Below are positions 27,175 through 37,184 of a DNA stretch of 64,000 nucleotides, piece by piece; the first letter of the stretch is position 1; each line of letters starts with the position of its first letter. The DNA is from Bacillota bacterium (GTDB taxonomy: Bacteria; Bacillota; Clostridia; Lachnospirales; Lachnospiraceae). Made by a program: the position numbers and the translations under genes. The notes under the pieces are model-generated. The model did not search any database. It saw only the letters and a program-made list of their open reading frames with translations, and had not been told where the DNA came from. Location of the stretch: contig JAEWYQ010000006.1 in assembly GCA_023395555.1 (NCBI GenBank), positions 3,401-67,400 of the forward strand. The letters are read 5' to 3'.

Positions 27175-27925
27175 ATGGAAAAACAACAAAACTATGTGGT
27201 TGAGGTAGAGGATCTGACCGTAGCCTATGATGCCAAGCCGGTTCTCTGGGATATCGATCTGAAAATCCCAAAGGGAAAGCTGATGGCGGTGGTGGGCCCT
27301 AACGGAGCCGGAAAGACGACCTTAATAAAAGCTATGCTGGGACTCTTAAAACCGGTTACCGGAGCGGTTCGCTTCCTAGATGGCGGCAATATGCATACGC
27401 TAAAAAAACGTATCGGTTATGTTCCTCAAAGCGGCAGCGTTGACTGGGACTTTCCGGCCACGGTACAGGATGTGGTGCTGATGGGTTGCTATGGCAAGCT
27501 GGGATGGCTTCGCCGCCCCCGCCAGGCTTCATAAGGAGCTGGCAAAGCAGATGCTGGCCAAAGTCGGCATGCAGGACTATAGCGGCCGTCAGATCAGCCA
27601 GCTCTCCGGCGGCCAGCAGCAGAGGGTATTCCTTGCCCGGGCGCTGGCCCAGGAGGCAGAGGTTTATTTTATGGATGAACCCTTCAAGGGAGTAGATGCC
27701 CAGACGGAACGTATTATCGTAACTCTGCTGAAGGAACTGAAGGAACAGGGCAAAACCGTAGTAGTGGTGCACCATGATTTGCAGACGGTTCCGGACTATT
27801 TCGATTGGGTGACCCTGATTAATCTGCGCGTGGTTGCCTGCGGGCCTGTGGAAGAGGTCTTCCACGAAGACAATCTGAAAAAGACCTACCACAGCTCCGG
27901 CACCCTTTTAAGGAGTGTGGTGTGA
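27175..27925 (+). pseudogene. Metal ABC importer ATPase, frameshifted in a C5 run
   Basis: The first part (27175-27534) has Walker A GPNGAGKTT and the Q-loop region YVPQSGSVDWDFP and ends early. The second part, in another frame to 27925, has the signature QLSGGQQQR, Walker B VYFMDEPFKGVD and the switch histidine VVHHD. Removing one C from the run at 27516-27520 restores one 249-residue protein reading ...LRRPARLHKEL.... Everything else is intact, with good ribosome binding sites and overlaps. Either a recent mutation, a phase-variable homopolymer or an error in the sequence. As written, no full ATPase is made. Confidence 0.85.
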
Positions 27926-27926
27926 T

Positions 27927-28850
27927 ATGGGCGGTATGATTGCTCTGCTTTCTGATTATACATTTCAAACAGTGGCTCTGGGCTCCGCTCTTTTGGGGCT
28001 GATCAGCGGTGTGCTGGGCTGCTTTGCAGTATTGAGGAAGCAAAGCCTGCTGGGAGACGGGGTGTCTCACTCTGCCCTGCCCGGTGTAGTTATGGCTTTT
28101 GTCCTGCTGGGCAGCAAAAACACGGAGGTGCTATTGCTGGGTGCCTTACTCTCCGGCTTGCTGGCAACCCTGTTCATTGTCGGTATCGTAAGGCATACCA
28201 GGGTGAAATTTGACAGTGCGCTGGCACTTGTGATGTCCGTATTCTTTGGATTGGGACTGGTGCTGCTTACCTATGTGCAGAAAATCCCCAACTCCAACCA
28301 GGCAGGACTAAAACGCTTTATCTTCGGTCAGGCATCCACGCTTTTGCAAAGAGATCTCCTCTTAATGGCTATTTGCGGTCTGATATTATTTTCATTGGTG
28401 CTGCTGTTCTGGAAGGAATTTAAGCTTTTTACCTTCGACCCGAATTTTGCGCAAAGTCTTGGCTTTTCACCGAAGTGGCTGAATCTGCTCCTGTCATCCA
28501 TGATTGTGCTGGCTATTATCATTGGATTGCAGACCGTGGGTGTCATCCTCATGAGCGCTATGCTGATTACCCCTGCTGTTGCCGCACGCCAGTGGACGAA
28601 TAAGCTATGGGTTATGGCAGCTCTTTCGGCACTATTCGGAGCGGTATCCGGCATCATGGGTACCGCCGCCAGTTCTCTGGTACCAAAGCTTCCCACCGGG
28701 CCGGCTATTGTGATTTGTGTCAGCGCTATGGTGGCGGTCAGTGTTCTGTTCGCTCCGGGCCGGGGCGTGCTGTACCGGCTTCATCAGCGCAGGAGAAACA
28801 AGATTCTATATCGATTGGAAGGAGGTGCACCGGATGTCCCCTCAGATTGA
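27927..28850 (+). CDS. Metal ABC importer permease 1
   Basis: 307 residues, about eight or nine membrane helices, family ABC-3 (MntB/ZnuB/TroC). Typical QSLLGDGVSHSALPGV coupling segment near residue 42. Start ATG 27927 is one base after the ATPase stop, with AAGGAGTG upstream. Its C-terminal tail is basic (YRLHQRRRNK) and its end overlaps the next gene by 17 bases. Confidence 0.92.
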   Translation: MGGMIALLSDYTFQTVALGSALLGLISGVLGCFAVLRKQSLLGDGVSHSALPGVVMAFVLLGSKNTEVLLLGALLSGLLATLFIVGIVRHTRVKFDSALALVMSVFFGLGLVLLTYVQKIPNSNQAGLKRFIFGQASTLLQRDLLLMAICGLILFSLVLLFWKEFKLFTFDPNFAQSLGFSPKWLNLLLSSMIVLAIIIGLQTVGVILMSAMLITPAVAARQWTNKLWVMAALSALFGAVSGIMGTAASSLVPKLPTGPAIVICVSAMVAVSVLFAPGRGVLYRLHQRRRNKILYRLEGGAPDVPSD

Positions 28851-29739
28851 AATCCAGATCATTGCCGTAATTGTGGCAGCCGCCTGCGCTCTCCCAGGAA
28901 CGTTTCTTGTGCTTCGGAAGATGTCCATGATGTCGGACTCCATTACCCACACGATTCTGTTAGGTATTGTGCTTGCCTTTTTTGTCACCCATGACCTCTC
29001 CTCCCCCTTGCTGATTGTCGGAGCGGCAATCATGGGGGTGATAACCGTCTGGTTGACAGAGCTGTTAAGCCGGACACATCTCCTGGCGGAGGATGCCGCC
29101 ATCGGTGTGGTTTTTCCGCTGCTCTTTTCCATCGCCATCATCTTAATTACCCGATATGCCGGTTCGGTTCACCTGGATACGGATTCCGTACTTTTAGGAG
29201 AGCTGGCCTTCGCTCCTTTTGACCGCATGGTCATCGGCGGCGTGGATATCGGTGCAAAGGCGGTCTATACAACCGGAGCCCTGCTGCTGATTAATCTCGC
29301 CGCTATTCTTATCTTCTTTAAAGAACTGAAGGTGGCAACCTTTGATCCTATTCTGGCAGCCGTGCTGGGCTTTTCCCCGGCACTGGTCCATTATGGTTTG
29401 ATGGCACTGGTGTCCTTTACCACCGTCGGCGCATTTCAAGCGGTGGGTTCGGTGCTGGTTGTGGCCTTTATGATCGGCCCTCCGGTAACAGCTTATCTGC
29501 TGACGGACGATCTCAAACGGATGCTGGTTTTAAGCGGGGCCATCGGAGCGGTCAATGGAGTCCTGGGATACCAGGCAGCTGCGCTGCTGGATGTCTCTAT
29601 CGCCGGGAGCATGGCGGTAGTGACCGGATTGGTATTTCTGGCTGTATTTATCCTTGCTCCCCGCAGAGGATTGATCAGCTCTCTGCTTCGGCGCAGGAAA
29701 CAGAAGACTGCCCAAACAAAGGTATCGCTCCATCACTGA
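28834..29739 (+). CDS. Metal ABC importer permease 2
   Basis: 301 residues, second ABC-3 permease, with RKMSMMSDSITHTILLGIV near residue 28 matching the coupling motif. It pairs with the preceding permease as in TroCD/MntCD-type systems. I chose ATG 28834 (AAGGAGGTG seven bases before), which overlaps the previous gene by 17 bases; the longer frame upstream has no site. Last gene of the operon. Confidence 0.92.
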   Translation: MSPQIEIQIIAVIVAAACALPGTFLVLRKMSMMSDSITHTILLGIVLAFFVTHDLSSPLLIVGAAIMGVITVWLTELLSRTHLLAEDAAIGVVFPLLFSIAIILITRYAGSVHLDTDSVLLGELAFAPFDRMVIGGVDIGAKAVYTTGALLLINLAAILIFFKELKVATFDPILAAVLGFSPALVHYGLMALVSFTTVGAFQAVGSVLVVAFMIGPPVTAYLLTDDLKRMLVLSGAIGAVNGVLGYQAAALLDVSIAGSMAVVTGLVFLAVFILAPRRGLISSLLRRRKQKTAQTKVSLHH

Positions 29740-29762
29740 AATGGAGTGATGGAGCGATACCT
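29720..29762 (+). terminator. 18-bp perfect hairpin at the end of the metal operon
   Basis: AGGTATCGCTCCATCACT (29720-29737) and its exact complement (29745-29762). The stem begins inside the last codons of permease 2; there is no long T run, so it may protect the mRNA end rather than terminate strongly. Confidence 0.65.
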
Positions 29763-29904
29763 CTTAAGCAGCCGCCCTTTATGCGCCTTCCTCTTTTTTA
29801 TTGCCCAGTCATAGTGGCTGGAAGTTGCAGCCGAATTTATTAATACCAATTAATTTCCGCAATTTTTATCAACCATAGAAGCCCACTTTGGGGTATAATG
29901 AGGT

Positions 29905-30735
29905 ATGAACTATAAAGAACATATTGAAATTGCGCTGGCATACATAGAATCTAACCTGAAGATTGATCTGGGTGTCGCTGACCTGGCACGGGCGGCAGGT
30001 TATTCGGAATACCATTTTTTACGGGTATTTAAAGAAGCCACCTGCTTAACCCCTGCCGATTACATACGTAAGCGGCGGCTTTCAGAGATTGCACGGGAGA
30101 TAATGCGACATGACCGGCCCATATCAGAGATTGCTTTTGAATACGGTTTTAATTCTAAGGAAAATTTTACGCGGGCTTTCAAGGCGGAACACCATGTTCT
30201 GCCTACGGAATATAAGGCAGCCGGTAACAGCCTGAAGCTGTATGACCGACTTCGTTTACAGACGGCATCTTTTGAAGTAATACCTAAGATTGTTACCTTA
30301 TCCGACTTTGAATTGACGGTTTTTAAAAGTGATGAAGATTATGCTCCGAACTTTTGGAACAAGTATAATTGTAAAAAACTGTCCCAACGGCTCTCCGGGG
30401 GAAAGGTCTGTGAAGACTACGGTGTTTCCCTGTGGAACGCGAAAGAAAACCGATTGGATTATTGGAACGGAATTCCCACGAAGGAGGCTCAGGGAGATAC
30501 TGCCGGAACCGTTCAAATTCATATTCCCGGAGGATTGTATGCTGTATTTGCCACTCCTTTGGCAACGCATTTTGATTTTGTGAATACAATCCATCGGACA
30601 TGGGGCTATATCTCTGATACCTGGCTGCCAAAAAGTAATTACCGTCGCACCGGCAGTTATGAGTTTGAAAGCTATGTTGAGGCCAGCCGGACCTTCAGCG
30701 AGAAAATCTATATCCCTATCGAAGAGAAAGCTTGA
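29905..30735 (+). CDS. AraC-family regulator with GyrI-like domain
   Basis: 276 residues. Two helix-turn-helix motifs at 1-105 (LGVADLARAAGYSEYHFLRV and ISEIAFEYGFNSKENFTRAF), then a GyrI-like effector domain (PGGLYAVFATPLATHF, ending KIYIPIEEKA). A TATAAT box ends only five bases before the start ATG, so the message may be leaderless or nearly so. The gene after it encodes a C39-like protein and may be its target. Similar layout to the regulator at 51365. Confidence 0.88.
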   Translation: MNYKEHIEIALAYIESNLKIDLGVADLARAAGYSEYHFLRVFKEATCLTPADYIRKRRLSEIAREIMRHDRPISEIAFEYGFNSKENFTRAFKAEHHVLPTEYKAAGNSLKLYDRLRLQTASFEVIPKIVTLSDFELTVFKSDEDYAPNFWNKYNCKKLSQRLSGGKVCEDYGVSLWNAKENRLDYWNGIPTKEAQGDTAGTVQIHIPGGLYAVFATPLATHFDFVNTIHRTWGYISDTWLPKSNYRRTGSYEFESYVEASRTFSEKIYIPIEEKA

Positions 30736-30804
30736 CTCTTTGGGAAAAATATCAATAACAAAACAGAATATGCACAATACATTACAATAAGGGAGGTTCC
30801 ATTT

Positions 30805-31752
30805 ATGAAAAGGTTAAACATCACATGGGATGAAATCCATGACAGTACCGGCTATCTCTTCTCCCTCGCGAAATCCCTGGCCTGTGCCGTTAAAAACAGT
30901 CCCTGGCCGGAATATGCGGAGGATATCATTGCAACCAGCGGCTTTGCGTTCCGTATGTGGGTGTCCGCTGACCTTTGTCCCTCTGCTACCAGCATCTGGG
31001 ACTTTGGATCTCAGAGAGCCTGGGTGGAAAACGGAGGGCTGACTTGTGGTTATGTGGGCCGTTACTGGGGACAGGAGGACATAGAAGAAGAAAAGCGGCT
31101 GGAAGCTATCACGATTATTAAGAAGTCCATCGACAGCGGCGTCCCTGCTGTTTCATGGGATATCGGAGTTCCCGAATGGGGCCTGATTACCGGCTATGAT
31201 GATGAATCCCAGATGCTCTATACTTTATCCATTAACCCGGAACACGCAGATCCGACAAGCCCCTCTTATAACGGCGCACAAATGCCCTATCAGCAGCTTG
31301 GCAAGAGGGAACTGCCCCTGTTGTCGGTGCTGACAATCACAGGAAAGACAGACAAGTCACAAGAGGATATCCTGCTCGATACCATGAGGCTGGCGGTTTC
31401 CCATTTACAAGGCGGGGAATGGTGTGATAACGCCAAAGGACTGGAAGCCTATCCCGCATTGATCCGGCATTTTGAAGAGGCTTTCAATCCCGATGCATCC
31501 TGGAACATGGAATATTTCCTCGGCACCTTTGGAGCCTTGAAATATTACGCATGGAAGTATTTTCAGAAAATGAAACAGGACAGGCTCGCCGCCCTTTACC
31601 AATCGGTGTATGATGCGTGGCAGGAAGCATTCCAGATCAAAACCGGCCAGGATGTCAGCCTGCCGGAGGTACGGGCCAAAATTGCAGCGTTGCTGAAATC
31701 GGCTCAGAAGAACGAAATCCAAGCCGTGGAAATTATGAAGCAAAGTACTTGA
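30805..31752 (+). CDS. BtrH/C39-like papain-fold protein
   Basis: 315 residues. The N-terminal 180 residues resemble BtrH N-terminal/C39-type domains (SGFAFRMWVSADLCPSATS, then SGVPAVSWDIGVPEWGLITG); a catalytic Cys would normally lie near the N-terminus, but only a Cys in a non-canonical place is seen, so activity is doubtful. The C-terminal half is helical. Such proteins often sit with AraC/GyrI regulators, as here. Start ATG follows GGGAGG. Role unknown. Confidence 0.65.
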   Translation: MKRLNITWDEIHDSTGYLFSLAKSLACAVKNSPWPEYAEDIIATSGFAFRMWVSADLCPSATSIWDFGSQRAWVENGGLTCGYVGRYWGQEDIEEEKRLEAITIIKKSIDSGVPAVSWDIGVPEWGLITGYDDESQMLYTLSINPEHADPTSPSYNGAQMPYQQLGKRELPLLSVLTITGKTDKSQEDILLDTMRLAVSHLQGGEWCDNAKGLEAYPALIRHFEEAFNPDASWNMEYFLGTFGALKYYAWKYFQKMKQDRLAALYQSVYDAWQEAFQIKTGQDVSLPEVRAKIAALLKSAQKNEIQAVEIMKQST

Positions 31753-31757
31753 TCATA

Positions 31758-31794
31758 CAGCAGCCGGACATGCTTCTCTCATGTCCGGCTGCTG
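31758..31794. terminator. Hairpin between convergent genes
   Basis: Perfect 15-bp stem CAGCAGCCGGACATG with its complement. It overlaps the last codons of the minus-strand gene that follows. Confidence 0.75.
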
Positions 31795-32510
31795 GTTATA
31801 TTTATGTTACATTCACGTGCGGTACAGTGCTGTATTTTCGGATTGATTTTGTATAATACGCCATCCTTGCGAAACCGGGAGCCTGTGCTTCTGAATTGGA
31901 ACGAAACACCGGATTTTATACATTGCTCCCGTAGTTTCAAAATCCAGTCATAATCACACTCTCTCGCCTCTCTTCCGGACTCGCCGCAGGCTGTCACATG
32001 CTCCACGCCATGAAGATACGGTTCCAGATTGATTTCACCCAGCAAGGGACCACACACTATGATACGGTGCCTGATGGGATAAGATAAAAACAAGGGCAGC
32101 CGATCATCCGCTATTTCCTGGTTTTCCACCGTACAGCCTATAGTCACATTATCATACCCCTCTCCCCAATCCTCCGGCAGGGAAACAGGAAAACGGTCAA
32201 TTCTTTTTGTAATAAAGAAAAAATGCAAATCAGGGCGCTGTTTCATAATGCTCCACGCTTCCTTCCGCCATTCATCGGCCTCCGGAAGAAAAAAATCAGT
32301 TGTAAAACAGGTATCTACCGTTTTACCGCCCTCCATTTTATATTTGGTTATTTTTTTACGCGGCATATACAGCGTTTCAATTGGTTTATAAAAATCATCT
32401 GTTTTCACAACTTCATTCTGCCCATACCGCTTCGAATATAACCCGTAATAATAACAGTACGTACAGCCATCACTTATTTTGTAACACCCTGTCCACGGTT
32501 CCCAGCCCAC
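31779..32510 (-). CDS. DUF5131 / phage Gp37-like protein
   Basis: 243 residues. The start resembles WNPxTGCxKxSxGCxxCYA of this family (WEPWTGCYKISDGCTYCYYY), a cysteine cluster thought to bind an iron-sulfur cluster or metal. Other conserved parts: FFFITKRIDRF, NVTIGCTVENQ and ACGESGREAR. A radical-SAM-like role has been suggested for the family but not shown here. Start is GTG 32510 or an ATT three bases earlier; the ribosome binding site (AGAAGGAAAG) is loosely spaced. Confidence 0.75.
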   Translation of the reverse strand: MGWEPWTGCYKISDGCTYCYYYGLYSKRYGQNEVVKTDDFYKPIETLYMPRKKITKYKMEGGKTVDTCFTTDFFLPEADEWRKEAWSIMKQRPDLHFFFITKRIDRFPVSLPEDWGEGYDNVTIGCTVENQEIADDRLPLFLSYPIRHRIIVCGPLLGEINLEPYLHGVEHVTACGESGREARECDYDWILKLREQCIKSGVSFQFRSTGSRFRKDGVLYKINPKIQHCTARECNINITSSRT

Positions 32511-32561
32511 AATTGCTACCTGCTTTCCTTCTCATTTATTCCGTGTTTTATCTCTGACATC

Positions 32562-33083
32562 TTATGTACGGTCCGACATGAGTATGCCATACCAATGCAT
32601 ATCAACCCAGTTACCATTGATATCCTTTGTTTGCTGCCTTAAAACACCTTCCTGCTTCATGCCCAGCTTTTTCATAAGGGAAACAGATTTTACCGGATCG
32701 GTAGTTTCGGCGGTGATTTTGTGAAGGCGGAGCACGTCAAAGCCATAGTCCATCAACGCCCTGCTGGCCTCGTAAGCATAGCCCTGCCCCCAGAACTGCT
32801 GATTGAAGATCCAGCCGATTTCATAAATACCGGCTTCCTCGCCGGGCAGCTGTTTAAATAAAGCATGGCCGATCAGCCTGCCTGTCTGTATATGCTCCAC
32901 CGCAAAGGCAATGGGCTTTTCTATGAAATAGTCCAGCCATTTTGTGCACTCCTCCATATTATAGGGCGGCTCACATTGCTCCATGACTACGGGGTTTGAA
33001 AAAATTTCAAATAAATCCTGCAAATCCTCTTCTTTATAATTTCGTATCAGTAACCGTTCTGTTTTCAGCTCCATCTGATTCAC
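32562..33083 (-). CDS. GNAT acetyltransferase, RimJ/RimL type
   Basis: 173 residues. MELKTERLLIRNYKEEDLQD is the typical RimJ-like start; the acetyl-CoA loop is in IFNQQFWGQGYAYEA near residue 105, and the C-terminal part holds LHKITAETTDPVKSVSLMKK. Substrate unknown. I chose GTG 33083, seven bases after GGAGC; ATG 33074 is an alternative. A longer frame would overlap the chemoreceptor gene upstream. Confidence 0.85.
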   Translation of the reverse strand: MNQMELKTERLLIRNYKEEDLQDLFEIFSNPVVMEQCEPPYNMEECTKWLDYFIEKPIAFAVEHIQTGRLIGHALFKQLPGEEAGIYEIGWIFNQQFWGQGYAYEASRALMDYGFDVLRLHKITAETTDPVKSVSLMKKLGMKQEGVLRQQTKDINGNWVDMHWYGILMSDRT

Positions 33084-33132
33084 ATAAGCTCCATTGCACG
33101 TATGGCATGGTCTCCTTTCAATTTGGCATTCG

Positions 33133-35205
33133 TTATTCATCCATCTCACGCTCTGGCGGCAGCAGAAGACGTTGGTTCACCCGGCCGCCGATTTGATGGG
33201 TATGCTCCGCCCCTCCCATGGGGTAGGAGCCGGTCTGTCTCAGCCTGAATCTGGCCAGCAGCCCTTTCAACAGATTGGATTGTCCCGACAGCTCCTCGCT
33301 GGCTGCCGCGCTCTCCTGTGCGGTGGCGGCGTTGGTCTGTACCACCGATGAAATCTGCTCAATTCCCTGATTGAGCTGGGTAATGGCCGTTGCCTGCTCC
33401 TGGGAGGCTTCCGCGATCTTATTGATCAGTCCGACAGTCTCGTCGGTCTCTTTGGCACTCTCCTCCAGCGCGTTTGCAGTGATGTCCGCCGTCCGGCTGC
33501 CATTTTGCACTGCCGCCAGGGTTTCTTCGATCAGGGCGGTAGTGTCCTTGGCGGCCACTGCCGACTTCCCGGCCAGGTTCCGCACCTCATCCGCTACCAC
33601 AGCGAAGCCCTTGCCGTGCTGTCCGGCCCGGGCTGCCTCAATGGCTGCGTTCAGCGCCAGAATATTGGTCTGGAAGGAAATATCTTCAATGATTTTGATA
33701 ATTTTCATAATTTCAGAGGATTTGAGGGTGATTTGTTCCATCGCAATGACCATCTCCTTCATATGGTCATTGCTGCTGCGCAGCTCTCTTCCAGCAAACT
33801 CCGCCTTCTCCTGGGCCAGCTTGGCGTTCTTCGCATTCTGCCGGACCTGCTCGGTGACCTCCGCGATGGACGCGGACAGCTGCTGGATGGCGCTGGCTTG
33901 CTGGGCCGCCCCCCGGGAAAGGGCCATAGCACCGCTGGATACCTGATCCGAGCCGCTGTCCACCAGACTGGCGGAATGATGAATTTGCAGCAGCGTGTTA
34001 TCCAGGTTAGCCAGCATCGCCTGCAGGTTGTCCTTGACTTTTTTGAATTGACCCGTATATTCCCTCCGGAGTTCAACGGTCAGATCCCCCTGGGCCACGC
34101 TGGACAGAACACCGGAAATTTCATCGATATAGCCCTGATAGTTAACAAGTCTTTGTATGGTGAGCTGGAAGGCATCCGAAAGCCTGCCCAGCTCATCCTT
34201 GGATTTCACAAAAAGCTCTATGTCAAAGTTTCCGTCCGCAATCTGCTGGGCGGCCTTTGTAATGGCTTTGATAGGCTTTGCGATAGCGCTGCTGATGGAA
34301 TAGGTGATGACCGCGCCGGCAACCGCCATAATCAGGCACAACCCAACCAGCATCCAGGTAAGGGCAACCGTCCGCTCCAGCACCTCGTTCTTTTCCAGGG
34401 TCATAGCCATAATCCACGGACTGCCTTCAATGGGGGCATAACCCACCAGCTTCGCCTTGCCGTTGTAGGAATATGTCCCGCTGCCAACCTGGCGGGTGAT
34501 CATCTTCTCGGTGAGGGCACCCAGCTCCTTGAGGGAAGGATCGGTCTTGGCATTTTCAATGTCGTTGTCCTGCATCAGAACAAGATCGGTATTTTTGTGG
34601 CCCACCGTGACTCCCTGATTGTTGACAATATAGCCATATCCGGTGGTCTTATAGGTGACCTTCTCGCAGATTGCACTCAGGGTCAGTCCGTCCCTTCTGC
34701 CATACAGTACCCCGATGATCTGTCCATTTTCATACACCGGTGCCGCATACACCAGCACGGGCTTTCCGTCCAGCTTGCTGAACATAACATCGGAAGCGGC
34801 GGGGGTGCCCTTAATCGCCGTCTGGAAGAATTCCCGGTCCGCAACGTCATTTGTCTCCCTTGCGCTGTTTAAGATGACGGCTTTTCCGTTTTTATCCGCA
34901 AATCCGAACAGAATAAAGTCAGCCCTCTTTGCCTCGGCCTCAAAATAGGCAATCTTTTGCTCCAGCGGAACCGAGCTGTCGGTAAGCACAGGAACCTGTG
35001 CCAGCACATCCATATACTGGAGCTGGGCATCTCTTCTGGAGGTAATATACTGAGCCTGTGCCTTTGCCATCTCCGCCAGATCGTCCTGGGCGTCCGACAG
35101 CAGATCCTGACTGACGATGTAGATTGCGGCACCGCCAAGGGCGGCAGTGACCAAAAAGATAATTAGTGTAAACGTTGCGACCAGTCTTAGCTTGATTGAT
35201 TTCAT
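33133..35205 (-). CDS. Methyl-accepting chemotaxis protein with Cache sensor (second copy)
   Basis: 690 residues, closely related to the receptor at 14063. N-terminal helix ([20 protein letters not shown]), Cache domain ([17 protein letters not shown]), second helix, HAMP, signalling domain with [19 protein letters not shown]. It has a 30-residue C-terminal tail after the signalling domain ([19 protein letters not shown]) that the paralog lacks; pentapeptide-type tethers for CheR/CheB are not evident. Start at 35205 has GAGGAGAGG upstream. Confidence 0.93.
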   Translation of the reverse strand: MKSIKLRLVATFTLIIFLVTAALGGAAIYIVSQDLLSDAQDDLAEMAKAQAQYITSRRDAQLQYMDVLAQVPVLTDSSVPLEQKIAYFEAEAKRADFILFGFADKNGKAVILNSARETNDVADREFFQTAIKGTPAASDVMFSKLDGKPVLVYAAPVYENGQIIGVLYGRRDGLTLSAICEKVTYKTTGYGYIVNNQGVTVGHKNTDLVLMQDNDIENAKTDPSLKELGALTEKMITRQVGSGTYSYNGKAKLVGYAPIEGSPWIMAMTLEKNEVLERTVALTWMLVGLCLIMAVAGAVITYSISSAIAKPIKAITKAAQQIADGNFDIELFVKSKDELGRLSDAFQLTIQRLVNYQGYIDEISGVLSSVAQGDLTVELRREYTGQFKKVKDNLQAMLANLDNTLLQIHHSASLVDSGSDQVSSGAMALSRGAAQQASAIQQLSASIAEVTEQVRQNAKNAKLAQEKAEFAGRELRSSNDHMKEMVIAMEQITLKSSEIMKIIKIIEDISFQTNILALNAAIEAARAGQHGKGFAVVADEVRNLAGKSAVAAKDTTALIEETLAAVQNGSRTADITANALEESAKETDETVGLINKIAEASQEQATAITQLNQGIEQISSVVQTNAATAQESAAASEELSGQSNLLKGLLARFRLRQTGSYPMGGAEHTHQIGGRVNQRLLLPPEREMDE

Positions 35206-35390
35206 GAATACCCTCTCCTCTACCCTTTTAATTTGTTGTGTCACCCGAAACCATGCTGGAAAAAATTACTTTGTTATTATTGTAACACACTACTCAATAA
35301 ATAGAAATAGGGAGTTTTTTGTCGAAAACCACGAACCAAATCCGGTATAACGGAATCAATTACTACGGAACCCTGGAAAACTTAAAATAT

Positions 35391-35885
35391 TCAGATATCC
35401 TTCTTTTGTCTTGCCAGCTCCTTTGCTTCCTTACCGCTCATGTGCTCAATCCTCAGCGCGATCATGCATACACTGTTATATCCCTTTTCAACCGCCTCTA
35501 ATCGATGACTTTTCTCCAGGTCCGGCGAATATCTTGCCGTTAGAATTTCAAGGGCCTTTCTTTTTTCCCCATCCGCCAGAATACGGGCCCTGCCGAATAC
35601 AATAACACTGCGGAAGTAACTGGTATACTCCTCCTGCACCACCTGGTCCTGGTCGATCACGCAGAAGGAAACCTTCTCATTTCCGAAGATGGCGTCCAGC
35701 TTATGTCCGGTTTGGGCACAGTGGAAGTATATCTCATTATCATGATATACATAGCTGAGGGGAACGGCATAGGGATAATCATCGTCCCCGGATACAGCCA
35801 GCACTCCCGATGTTCCGCGCTTTAAAACCTCCAGGTTCTCCTCCATGGATAAAGCCTGCTTATTACGGCGCATTTCTCTAAACAT
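35391..35885 (-). CDS. Pyridoxamine 5'-phosphate oxidase-like flavin protein
   Basis: 164 residues. The split-barrel pattern GTSGVLAVSGDDDYPYAVPL and SYVYHDNEIYFHCAQTGHKL is that of the NimA/PNPOx-like group, which bind FMN or F420 and include nitroimidazole reductases. Start ATG 35885 follows AAAGGAG. It overlaps no neighbour; the hydrolase gene ends 34 bases upstream in the same direction. Confidence 0.87.
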   Translation of the reverse strand: MFREMRRNKQALSMEENLEVLKRGTSGVLAVSGDDDYPYAVPLSYVYHDNEIYFHCAQTGHKLDAIFGNEKVSFCVIDQDQVVQEEYTSYFRSVIVFGRARILADGEKRKALEILTARYSPDLEKSHRLEAVEKGYNSVCMIALRIEHMSGKEAKELARQKKDI

Positions 35886-35919
35886 ATAAAAACTCCTTTC
35901 ATAATTAGATGCCTGACAC

Positions 35920-37071
35920 CTAATAAAGATGCCAGACACCAAAACGGTATGGCTTTTCGAAATTACAATCGAAGTAATACGTAACAGATGAGGAAGCCTG
36001 TTCGTGCACTATGGACCATTGTGTCGTCCATTTTCCCTCGGATTGGGAAACCTGCGCCAGGGCCTCCTTCACTTGTTCACCGGTGAAGGAGCCTTCCTTC
36101 TCTTTATAGAGACCGCTTAGGCAATTATACCGCTCTTTTGCATTTTCCCCTCCGGCAGCCGTATTTCCATTGGCAAGATTAAAGTTTGTCACAATGTTTG
36201 TGTCTGCAACTACCAATTCTCCCTCCACAAATTCAATGGAAACCGATGCACCAGCGGCATCCGAAATCGCAAGATGATGGCTGATACCGCCTGAGGCGTA
36301 TATATCATATTGCTTTAATAATTTTATAGCTTCCTCAACCGTTGCCGCCTTATTTAACAGGAGGCGAATCGCCGTGGTGATGGTCAGATCCGGTTTTTCC
36401 GTATCAATGGTGATCATTCCCCCCTCATTGATTTCAAGATCCGCAACACAAAGTCCTGTTTCATTTACGCCATCCATAGGGACATACAGGGCGGCAATGG
36501 CAAGCATTTTGTTGGCAATTCCCTCCGGCACCATTTTCTCGGCAGCGGGGATGCCCTCCGATATACTCTCCGGTCTGGCGGTGATATTTTGAAAATCACA
36601 GGTTGAAATGGATGCATACCCGCCTTTGGGAACACATCTTACAATAATTGGGACAGAGCCCGTCCAATCAAAATTCCGCCCCCAAACATGGGAACCTTCG
36701 GGAGCGTTGGCAGAAATGGTACTGCAGGCAAGCCCGCTTTCTTTCACATCGACGGAATAAAAGCCTTTTGAGATGCGCTTTGTAAGAAATGCGCTCACCG
36801 CTTTATCCGAGGCTGCTCCCCCTGATTTCAGAAACTCTTCAAAATAATAATCTCCGTCTACTTCCATGTAGTAGACCGGCTTTTCATCCATTATTCTCTC
36901 AATGGAATGCATGATTTTCAGTTCTTCACGGAACAGAACAGCGGTACCCGCTGCAATAAGAAGGAATAGAATCACTAAGGAAATCAGTACTCTCCCCGCA
37001 TATCGTCTTGTCCGGGACTTTTCTTTATTATTCAATTGTTTTTCCCCCACCAAATACGAATTATTTTCCAA
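35920..37071 (-). CDS. Membrane-anchored linear-amide C-N hydrolase (choloylglycine/acid-ceramidase-like)
   Basis: 383 residues. A basic start, then a membrane helix at about 28-48 (VLISLVILFLLIAAGTAVLF). The extracytoplasmic part has an Ntn-hydrolase look: a likely nucleophile Cys in GLACSTISA near residue 111, HVWGRNFDWTG, and the N-terminal nucleophile family pattern NETGLCVADLEIN. Substrate unknown; relatives cut bile-salt amides, penicillin V or N-acyl lipids. The lack of a free N-terminal Cys means processing would be needed. Start ATG 37071. Confidence 0.72.
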   Translation of the reverse strand: MENNSYLVGEKQLNNKEKSRTRRYAGRVLISLVILFLLIAAGTAVLFREELKIMHSIERIMDEKPVYYMEVDGDYYFEEFLKSGGAASDKAVSAFLTKRISKGFYSVDVKESGLACSTISANAPEGSHVWGRNFDWTGSVPIIVRCVPKGGYASISTCDFQNITARPESISEGIPAAEKMVPEGIANKMLAIAALYVPMDGVNETGLCVADLEINEGGMITIDTEKPDLTITTAIRLLLNKAATVEEAIKLLKQYDIYASGGISHHLAISDAAGASVSIEFVEGELVVADTNIVTNFNLANGNTAAGGENAKERYNCLSGLYKEKEGSFTGEQVKEALAQVSQSEGKWTTQWSIVHEQASSSVTYYFDCNFEKPYRFGVWHLY

Positions 37072-37100
37072 CTATTTCTTCCGTCCATTATAGCACAGAA

Positions 37101-37146
37101 AACCCGGCCAAAAAAGATGGAAACAAAAATCTTTTTTAACCGGGTA
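37101..37146. terminator. Terminator between the exporter and hydrolase genes
   Basis: AACCCGGCCAAAAAAGAT pairs with ATCTTTTTTAACCGGGT (18 bp with one mismatch-bulge). Confidence 0.8.
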
Positions 37147-37184
37147 AATCCATAAGTCAGATTAAAAGTCAGCAGAGAATGATT

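Noticed and set aside
27496..27534. Programmed frameshift in the metal ATPase
   Set aside because: No slippery heptamer, stimulatory hairpin or known precedent; a plain extra C in a homopolymer explains it better.
33505..34872. A 455-codon open frame opposite the second Cache chemoreceptor
   Set aside because: Long antisense frame caused by codon bias of the receptor gene; no start signal or domain.
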